Of a DNA stretch of 10,618 nt, positions 5,268 to 10,618 are shown piece by piece (position 1 is the stretch's first letter; each line of letters opens with the position of its first letter). The DNA is from an uncultured Clostridia bacterium (GTDB lineage: Bacteria; Bacillota; Clostridia; Oscillospirales; CAG-272): contig CAJGCM010000072.1 of NCBI GenBank assembly GCA_904501765.1, positions 1 to 10,618 on the forward strand, given 5' to 3'. The translations under genes were made by a program, and so were the position numbers. The notes beneath the pieces are model-generated. The model ran no database searches and was not told where the DNA came from. It saw only the letters and a program-made list of their open reading frames with translations.

Positions 5268-5855
5268 ATGGTTATTTTATCTTACGTTTTCGGAATTCTT
5301 GGAATTTTAGTTTCCTTTATTATCTACCAGCAGAAAACCCGTGGCGGGCTGCTCGTCAGCAAGCTGATAGGCGATGCTATATGGTTTGTCCATTACGTTC
5401 TTATCGGGGCGTATACCGGCGCCGCCATATCGGTTATAGCCGTGATTCGAGAGCTGGTGTTTATGCACAGAGAAAAGAAATGGGCGAACTCTCCCCTATG
5501 GCTCGTTTTATTCCTCGCTCTTTCGGCGTTAAGCGGCGTTATCACCTGGAAGAACCTTTATTCAATCTTCCCCTGTATAGCCTCAGCACTTGCTGTAATC
5601 AGCTTCTGGATAGGAAAGCCAAGACTTTCCCGAATACTTGCATACCCCATAACCATATCTATGCTGACCTATAACGTGGCGAGCTTGGCTTACCTTGCTA
5701 TCGCAAACGAGGCGCTTTCTCTCGTTTCTGCCGTAATAGGAAATATCCGCTATGATTTTGCAAAGCAAACTAAAGATGCGGACGCCTGCAGCTCTGATAG
5801 CAAAGACGCCGCTGCCGAAACTCAGGCTTTACCCGAGACGGAAGAAAAAAATTAA
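5268..5855 (+). CDS. YgjV-type inner membrane protein
   Basis: This 195-aa integral membrane protein has about six or seven hydrophobic segments (roughly 2-20, 32-48, 49-62, 76-94, 97-115, 121-145, 147-161) and a hydrophilic acidic tail from about 164. The segment with GDAIWFVHYVLIGAYTGA followed by a basic/acidic loop, and WKNLYSIFP (95-102), match the YgjV (Imp-YgjV) family, whose function is not established. The small helix bundles recall the SWEET/PQ-loop fold, so sugar movement is possible, but that is speculation. I chose the ATG at 5268, with GGGAGA eight bases upstream, over an in-frame ATG at 5199, which lies before the predicted promoter and would add a non-hydrophobic stretch. The next gene starts 20 nt after its stop on the same strand, so the two form an operon divergent from the AraC regulator. 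Confidence 0.85.
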   Translation: MVILSYVFGILGILVSFIIYQQKTRGGLLVSKLIGDAIWFVHYVLIGAYTGAAISVIAVIRELVFMHREKKWANSPLWLVLFLALSALSGVITWKNLYSIFPCIASALAVISFWIGKPRLSRILAYPITISMLTYNVASLAYLAIANEALSLVSAVIGNIRYDFAKQTKDADACSSDSKDAAAETQALPETEEKN

Positions 5856-5875
5856 AAATCCAAGGAGAAGCCGAC

Positions 5876-7996
5876 TTGAAAACCGGAAAATTAAATGAAT
5901 ACAAAAGGGAAAAAGGACCTCTTCAAATTGTACACGATTTTGAATTCGTCGCCCTGAACCTGCCCGAGGATTACAAAAAAATAAAAGCTATGAAAGGCGA
6001 AGAAAAGCTCGCCTATATGGAAAAGCGGTTGGTCTCCCTCTGCAACAGGGGCTACGGCGGCGTTGTTCTTAACACCGACTTTAAAAATTACCTTTGCGAC
6101 GAGGGCGAGCTTGATATTATCTGCCGCGCAGCAGAGCGAGCTAAAACACTCGGCTTACGAGTATGGATATACGACGAGCAATATTACCCCTCCGGAGGAG
6201 CCGGCGGATTAACGCTGATGGGCCACCCCGAGCTTGAGCCTTTAGGGCTTGCCTGCCTTTCAAGAGAGTGGGAAAGCGACGGCAAAATGCCCTTGCGAAT
6301 CCCCTCGCCCTACGGTCACTCGGAGCTGAAATACGCCCTTTATGCCCCCATGGCGGATGGCGTGGCGGATTTTTCCAAAGTAACGGAGGCTGCCTCGTGC
6401 AAGGACCTTTCGGGCGGTCTTGCTTTGGACCTTCCTTGCGGCAGCTATAAGGTATGGTGCTTCTTCTTCAGAGGAATATACGAGCAATCCTATCTTTGCA
6501 GAGCTTATCGGGCAAGCCGCCGTTATATAAATATTTTCAATTCCGAGGCAATCGACCGCTTTTATCAGGTAACCTTTGCCGACGGCTACGAAAAGCACCT
6601 GTCGGGCAGACTTGGAGATACGGTAGAGGCTGTGTTTACCGACGAGCCTCATTTCCCGCCTTATGCGGAATTTGACGGAGTCCCCGGGACTGCTTATTCC
6701 TCTTATTCGGAATACGATGCTCCCGTCGAGGGAATCAAAATGTACCCTTATCTGCCCTGGATACCCGACCTGCCGGAAAGATACGAAAAAAGGTACGGCG
6801 AGGCTCTTATCCCCCTGCTCGTGCATCTCTTTGACGATACTGAGCGCTCCCGAGAGGTCAGGTGCAAATTTTATCAGCTTCTGTCAGAGGTTGGAAAAGA
6901 GGGGTTCGTAGAAAATTACAGGGACAAGCTCGCCCTCAGAGGAGTTAAGCTCGGCGGCCACTATTACGTTGAGGAAACCATAGACTCCCACCCTCTTCTC
7001 TTCGGCGATATACTTGAGCATCTCGGAGCTATGGCAATACCGGGCTGCGACAACCTGAAGTCGGCTCCCGAGGCTCTGCGCCACTGCCTTGCCTCTAAGC
7101 TCGCCTCTTCTGCGGCGCATATTGCGGGAAAGGATAAAGTAATGATAGAGGCGTCAAACATGAACGACTCCGACCAAAGCCTTACTCTTGAAAAACTGAA
7201 GGGCGCGGCTTCTATGATGTTTGTACACGGGGTTAATATAATCACCTCTTACTACGGAGAAAACGTGCTGCCGCCCGAGGAAATGGCGGCGTACGCACGT
7301 CACGTCGGTGCCCTTGCAAGTCTTTTTGAAGGGGGCAAATACCGAGTCCATGCGCTTCTTTACTACCCCTTTGAGCAAATGGCGGCAAAGGCAAAGCCCT
7401 TTGGCACTGACGGAAACTTTAAGTTTGACGAGGACACCTCGGAGCTGGGCAAAACTGCGGCAGCGCTTATGTCAGAGCAGGTATGCTTCGATATAATTAA
7501 CCGCAAAGGGCTTCTGTCCTGCCGTGTCTGCGACGGATATCTGGAAACCGCAAACGGAGAGCTCATAAGAGCTGTCGTTCTTCCCAAAATCGACTGGGTG
7601 GACGGTGAGGTTGCCAAAAAGCTTGAGGCGGCGGTTCGCTGCGGCGTTGCCGTGATAACTCCGGGAGCGCGGGAAATAAAAGGCTTGACTATTACTCCAA
7701 AAGACCTTTGCGAGGAGAGCTTGCCAAAGCCGCAGATACGGATAAAAGGCGAGCGAGAATTTATAACTCTTATGCAAAGAAGCTTCTACGGGTACGACTT
7801 ATTTATGATTGTGAACACAGGAGGAGCCACAGTAAAGGCAGAAGCTCTCCTCACCGACAAAGGCAACGAATATGCTATTTTCGACCTGGAAAATTACAAA
7901 GCAAAAGAAGCTCCCGTTACCGTATCCTGCGGCACTGCTGCGATACCCCTTGAGCTTCCGCCCCTTGGCGCTGAAATTATAATTCGATATAGTTAA
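5876..7996 (+). CDS. Putative glycoside hydrolase, GH106/rhamnosidase-like TIM barrel
   Basis: This 706-aa protein resembles the catalytic part of GH106 alpha-L-rhamnosidases and related unassigned families. Signatures are RVWIYDEQYYPSGGAGG (95-111, Asp100-Glu101), VFTDEPHF (253-260, Asp256-Glu257), GDILEHLGAMAIPGCDNL (377-394) and IEASN (424-428) followed by FVHGVNIITSYY; these acidic residues are candidates for catalysis. From about 488 to 600 it has a class I glutamine-amidotransferase-like domain as in beta-galactosidase trimerisation domains (LLYYPFEQ, VVLPKIDW, GVAVI), and a small beta domain follows. Typical GH106 enzymes exceed 1000 aa because of extra beta domains missing here. There is no signal peptide, so it is cytoplasmic. 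The start is TTG at 5876, set by AAGGAG (5862-5867) eight bases before it. It is the second gene of the operon facing the AraC regulator. The substrate is unknown; rhamnosides or other deoxy/uronic glycosides are guesses. Confidence 0.85.
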   Translation: MKTGKLNEYKREKGPLQIVHDFEFVALNLPEDYKKIKAMKGEEKLAYMEKRLVSLCNRGYGGVVLNTDFKNYLCDEGELDIICRAAERAKTLGLRVWIYDEQYYPSGGAGGLTLMGHPELEPLGLACLSREWESDGKMPLRIPSPYGHSELKYALYAPMADGVADFSKVTEAASCKDLSGGLALDLPCGSYKVWCFFFRGIYEQSYLCRAYRASRRYINIFNSEAIDRFYQVTFADGYEKHLSGRLGDTVEAVFTDEPHFPPYAEFDGVPGTAYSSYSEYDAPVEGIKMYPYLPWIPDLPERYEKRYGEALIPLLVHLFDDTERSREVRCKFYQLLSEVGKEGFVENYRDKLALRGVKLGGHYYVEETIDSHPLLFGDILEHLGAMAIPGCDNLKSAPEALRHCLASKLASSAAHIAGKDKVMIEASNMNDSDQSLTLEKLKGAASMMFVHGVNIITSYYGENVLPPEEMAAYARHVGALASLFEGGKYRVHALLYYPFEQMAAKAKPFGTDGNFKFDEDTSELGKTAAALMSEQVCFDIINRKGLLSCRVCDGYLETANGELIRAVVLPKIDWVDGEVAKKLEAAVRCGVAVITPGAREIKGLTITPKDLCEESLPKPQIRIKGEREFITLMQRSFYGYDLFMIVNTGGATVKAEALLTDKGNEYAIFDLENYKAKEAPVTVSCGTAAIPLELPPLGAEIIIRYS

Positions 7997-8015
7997 TCTG
8001 TTCCGCCACCGTCGG

Positions 8016-8073
8016 AAAGCGGGCGGCTCTGTTCAAGAAACAGGCGGCAAAAGCATCCGCCGCCCCTCGCTTT
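8016..8073 (+). terminator. Weak terminator candidate after the glycosidase operon
   Basis: AAAGCG plus GGCGGC (8016-8027) pair with GCCGCC (8059-8064) and, after a 3-nt bulge, CGCTTT (8068-8073); an inner CTGTT/AACAG hairpin lies in the loop. GGCGGC at 8043-8048 could compete for the same 3' arm. The T run is poor (CGCTTTATT), so some read-through to the GH127-type gene is plausible. Confidence 0.4.
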
Positions 8074-8151
8074 ATTCCAAAAAAGGGGCAAAATTCATAC
8101 TCTTGCACAATAAACGAAGCGTTTTTTCTGCGTTTTAACCTAAGTAAATCT

Positions 8152-8181
8152 ATTGAAAAAAAGCAAGTTCAATGGTATAAT
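8152..8181 (+). promoter_or_regulatory. Strong promoter of the GH127-type gene with an inverted repeat
   Basis: TTGAAA (8153-8158), 17 bp, and TATAAT (8176-8181) with TGG in front, an extended -10. The start should lie near 8188. An inverted repeat ATTGAA (8152-8157) and TTCAAT (8168-8173) overlaps the -35 and spacer and could be a regulator site. The ribosome site GAGAGG (8208-8213) is nine bases before the ATG. Confidence 0.82.
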
Positions 8182-8222
8182 TGAGTTGTGTGAAAACCTT
8201 AAAAAATGAGAGGTAAAAAAAT

Positions 8223-10181
8223 ATGAAAAATATTTACGCTAAAAACCCTATGAATCAGCCGAGAATCGGCACAGACGTTCATTTTGCAGACTACGCAAAC
8301 GACTACTCCTATCAGGGCTTCGTTGACGAAGCGTTCCGCTACATAGAGGACTTTCAGATGCTTCGCCCCGACCTTTGGGAAAGATTCGTTAAGCAGTTCA
8401 GAGAAGAGGACGCAGACCACGACCGCGGCTGGAGAGGCGAATATTGGGGCAAGATGATGAGAGGCGCAGCCTTCGTTTACGCCTACACGAAGAACCCCGA
8501 GCTTTATAAAATCCTTTGCGACACCGTTCGTGAAATGATTGCCTCCGGAAGAGAGGGCGGCAGAATCAGCTCCTACGGTCTTTATCACGAATTTGACGGC
8601 TGGGATATATGGGAGAGAAAATACGTTCTTCTCGGTATGCAGTATTTCTATGAAATCTGCGAGGACGAGGAGCTTCGTGCAGCCGTTATCAAGTCTATGG
8701 AAACCCAGGTTGATTACATAATGTCAAAGATTGGCCCCGCCGACCAGGGCAAAAAGCCTATCACATCGGCAACGAGAAACTGGAGAGGTCTTAACTCCAG
8801 CTCCCTCCTTGAGCCTATCGTAAGACTTTACTCCTTGACCCGTGAAGAGAGATTCTTCGACTTCGCAACCTATATCGTAAACTGCGGCGGTATGGACGTT
8901 CAGAACGTTTTCGAGATGGCTTACAAAAACGAGCTTCCTCCCTACCTTTACGCTTCCACGAAGGCGTATGAAATGACCTCCTGCTTCGAGGGTCTTCTTG
9001 AGTATTACAGAATTACAGGCAACGAAAGACACAAAACGGCAATAATAAACTTTGCCGACAGAATTCTTGAAACCGATTTCACGGTTATAGGAAGCTCGGG
9101 CTGCACTCACGAGCTGTTTGACCACTCTACCGTAAGACAGGCAAACACCACCAACGGTGAAATAGCTCAGGAAACCTGCGTTACCGTTACCCTTATGAAA
9201 TTCTTCTATCAGGTTCACCTTCTCACAGGCGACCCCAAGTATATGGACGCCTTTGAAATTTCCTTCTATAACGGCTACCTCGGAGCTATCAACACCGAAA
9301 AGGTTATCGAGCCTAAAATGATAGTTGAGCATCCCGACTGGCACTTTGAGCCCCTTCCCTTCGATAGCTACAGCCCTCTGGTTGCAGGAAAGCGCGGCAT
9401 GGGCGTCGGCGGTCTTCGGGTTATGTCCGATATGCACTATTACGGCTGCTGCGCTTGTATCGGCGGAGCAGGTATAGGACTTGTTCCCAAGGTTCAGCTT
9501 CTCTCCACAGAGGAAGGCTTCGCTCTTAACCTGTTTATAAACGGTAAAGTAAAGTCAACCACCCCTGCGGGCAACCCAGTAACCTTCGTTACCGAAACCG
9601 CATATCCCAAGTGCGGCAAGGTTAAAATCACCTTGGAGCTTGATAAGCCCGAGAGCTTTAAGCTTGCGGTAAGAGTTCCCGAATGGAGCAAGAAAACAAA
9701 AATCAAGCTCTGCGGCAAGGCAGTCAAGGTTTCTGCGGGCTACACCGTAATTGACGCCGAATTCAAGAGCGGAGATACGGTAGACGTTGAGCTTGATATG
9801 AGAACTCAGGCGATTCTCCCCATTCCTTACGGAGAGCAGGTTCTTATGAATCACGTTCTTTGGGGCTTCAACTTTACAATTCCCACCTACGACAAGGAAG
9901 ACCCCCTTGCGGCTCACCACATCGCCCTTCGCCGCGGACCCGTTATGCTTGCTCAGGAAAACCGCCTCGGTTACAGCGTTGACGACCCCATCGAGGTTGC
10001 GGTAAATCCCGACGGCTACGTTGACGTAGAGCTGACAGAGGGCAAGGCTCCCTATCAGTCCATCGTTGAGGCTTACGTTCCTCTCGCAAACGGCAAGAAG
10101 ATGCTCGTTACCGACTATTCCTCCGCAGGAAAGCTCTGGTGCGACGAGAGCAAGATGGCAGTTTGGATGCTGACGGTTTAA
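8223..10181 (+). CDS. GH127-type (DUF1680) beta-L-arabinofuranosidase-like hydrolase
   Basis: This 652-aa protein fits the GH127/DUF1680 superfamily, whose founding enzyme HypBA1 releases beta-L-arabinofuranose with a zinc-bound cysteine nucleophile. The (alpha/alpha)6 barrel (about 25-425) contains the Glu-Thr-Cys motif (Glu317, Cys319, in AQETCVTVTLM) and the paired cysteines Cys409-Cys410 (YYGCCACIGG). Together these match the four zinc ligands and nucleophile of HypBA1. FFYQVHLLTGDPKYMDAFE and the following YNGYLGAI are also typical. Two beta domains follow, with RRGPVMLAQ (570-578) typical of the C-terminal region. After the Cys pair it has ACIGG rather than the PPN of HypBA1, so the substrate may differ; other members act on aceric-acid-type or other furanosides. 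There is no signal peptide, so it is cytoplasmic. Its strong promoter and narrow codon choice suggest high expression. It follows the glycosidase operon by 226 nt, so co-regulation is plausible. Confidence 0.88.
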   Translation: MKNIYAKNPMNQPRIGTDVHFADYANDYSYQGFVDEAFRYIEDFQMLRPDLWERFVKQFREEDADHDRGWRGEYWGKMMRGAAFVYAYTKNPELYKILCDTVREMIASGREGGRISSYGLYHEFDGWDIWERKYVLLGMQYFYEICEDEELRAAVIKSMETQVDYIMSKIGPADQGKKPITSATRNWRGLNSSSLLEPIVRLYSLTREERFFDFATYIVNCGGMDVQNVFEMAYKNELPPYLYASTKAYEMTSCFEGLLEYYRITGNERHKTAIINFADRILETDFTVIGSSGCTHELFDHSTVRQANTTNGEIAQETCVTVTLMKFFYQVHLLTGDPKYMDAFEISFYNGYLGAINTEKVIEPKMIVEHPDWHFEPLPFDSYSPLVAGKRGMGVGGLRVMSDMHYYGCCACIGGAGIGLVPKVQLLSTEEGFALNLFINGKVKSTTPAGNPVTFVTETAYPKCGKVKITLELDKPESFKLAVRVPEWSKKTKIKLCGKAVKVSAGYTVIDAEFKSGDTVDVELDMRTQAILPIPYGEQVLMNHVLWGFNFTIPTYDKEDPLAAHHIALRRGPVMLAQENRLGYSVDDPIEVAVNPDGYVDVELTEGKAPYQSIVEAYVPLANGKKMLVTDYSSAGKLWCDESKMAVWMLTV

Positions 10182-10205
10182 TCCGTTAGCATCGGCTGCG
10201 GCGGG

Positions 10206-10246
10206 TTTGATTAGTAATATTTATAATTTGATTAGTAATATTTATA
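10206..10246. repeat. Perfect 20-nt tandem repeat after the GH127-type gene
   Basis: Two identical 20-nt A/T-rich units (10206-10225 and 10227-10246, starting TTTGATTAGTAAT) are separated by one A, a 21-nt period, just before the terminator. The identity suggests a recent duplication; the function is unknown. Confidence 0.9.
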
Positions 10247-10253
10247 GAAACAT

Positions 10254-10288
10254 AAAAAACGGCAAGGCTTGGAGCCTTGCCGTTTTTT
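10254..10288. terminator. Bidirectional terminator between GH127-type and ATPase genes
   Basis: A perfect 16-bp stem (10254-10269 with 10273-10288) has loop TGG. The GC core is CGGCAAGGCT/AGCCTTGCCG, flanked by six A and six T, so a T run follows the hairpin on each strand. It serves the convergent genes on both sides. Confidence 0.93.
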
Positions 10289-10330
10289 GACTTCCGTCGG
10301 TGGAAATCATTTTCAAATGCTTTTATTTTA

Positions 10331-10618
10331 TCATTTCTCGCGAGAGCGGGAGAATTTTCTCTGGAACAGCTTGACAATCTCAACCACGGGAATAACGAGG
10401 ATTCCGAGGCCGATAGCAACGAGATATTCGGTGAAATCTACACTTGCAAAGCCGAATGCCGATGCAAGGAAGGGTATTTCACATACAAGGGTCGTTGCCA
10501 CGAGGGAGCCAAGACCTGCAAGGAGAAGCATTTTGTTCTGCTTGGGAAGGGCGAATATGCTCTCCGTTCTTGAACGCATATTGAAGCTATGGAAAATCTC
10601 AGCCATTGAGAGGGTGAG
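10331..10618 (-). CDS. Calcium-type P-type ATPase, C-terminal end (partial)
   Basis: The leftward frame stays open to the window edge and encodes the last 95 residues of a cation-transporting P-type ATPase; the start and all catalytic domains lie outside. LTLSMAEIFHSFNMRSRTES is the conserved end of a transmembrane helix and the following loop in PMCA/SERCA-like bacterial pumps. Two more membrane helices follow (about 29-50 and 68-86, the latter LVAIGLGILVIPVVEIVKL), then a basic tail ending FQRKFSRSREK. This pattern matches the Cation_ATPase_C domain of calcium-translocating pumps. The ATG at 10604-10606 is internal, not a start, because four codons before it (L-T-L-S) fit the family. It converges on the GH127-type gene and uses the shared terminator. 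The transported ion is probably Ca2+, but the ion-binding residues are not in view. Confidence 0.9.
   Translation of the reverse strand, partial: LTLSMAEIFHSFNMRSRTESIFALPKQNKMLLLAGLGSLVATTLVCEIPFLASAFGFASVDFTEYLVAIGLGILVIPVVEIVKLFQRKFSRSREK

Noticed and set aside
6260..6826. 188-codon leftward open frame inside the GH106-like gene
   Set aside because: Antisense to conserved motifs including TDEP; no independent support.
8724..9437. 237-codon leftward open frame inside the GH127-type gene
   Set aside because: Antisense shadow of a gene whose zinc and Cys motifs are clear; caused by its codon bias.

Overview
The window looks like a chromosomal segment of an anaerobic, gut-type Firmicute (class Clostridia, possibly an Oscillospiraceae-like lineage). 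The basis is moderate GC, purine-rich Shine-Dalgarno sites, textbook TTGACA/TATAAT promoters with 17-bp spacing, and a gene set rich in intracellular carbohydrate enzymes under an AraC-type regulator. The lineage is an inference from gene content, not from a marker gene.

Layout, left to right. (1) 1-131: a rightward terminator for a gene off the left edge, then a 21-nt tandem duplication that runs into the stop codon of the next gene. (2) 126-2962, leftward: a small nicotinamidase/isochorismatase-type cysteine hydrolase and, upstream of it, a GH94 (cellobiose-phosphorylase-type) enzyme. The GH94 gene has a consensus promoter at 3082-3110 and a perfect 9-bp-arm palindrome just downstream of the predicted start of transcription. 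(3) 3197-3415, rightward: an AT-rich tract, a perfect consensus promoter, tRNA-Thr(GGT) with encoded CCA, and a strong terminator. (4) 3418-4230: an unusual island. An array of short triloop hairpins, joined by a constant ATGAAGC linker and arranged as two opposed halves, lies directly before a four-helix-bundle (23S rRNA intervening-sequence type) gene. That gene ends in a compound terminator, followed by more nested hairpins including a possible pseudoknot. (5) 4324-5160, leftward: an AraC-family regulator with a cupin-like sensor domain. (6) 5268-7996, rightward: a two-gene operon of a YgjV-type membrane protein and a 706-aa glycosidase-like TIM-barrel protein resembling GH106. (7) 8223-10181, rightward: a GH127-type enzyme with its own strong promoter. 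(8) 10254-10288: a 16-bp-stem bidirectional terminator. (9) 10331-10618, leftward: the C-terminal end of a calcium-type P-type ATPase, cut by the window edge.

How the genes fit together: the AraC regulator and the membrane-protein/glycosidase operon are divergent, and their predicted promoters overlap face to face. This suggests that the regulator controls the operon and itself. Neither glycosidase nor the GH94 enzyme has a signal peptide, so all three should act in the cytoplasm on imported oligosaccharides, with the GH127-type and GH106-like enzymes pointing to side-chain sugars such as arabinose or rhamnose linkages of plant polymers. No classical sugar transporter is in the window. The YgjV-type protein is the only membrane protein next to these enzymes. 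The tRNA/hairpin/four-helix island has no visible link to sugar metabolism and is the most unusual part of the window.
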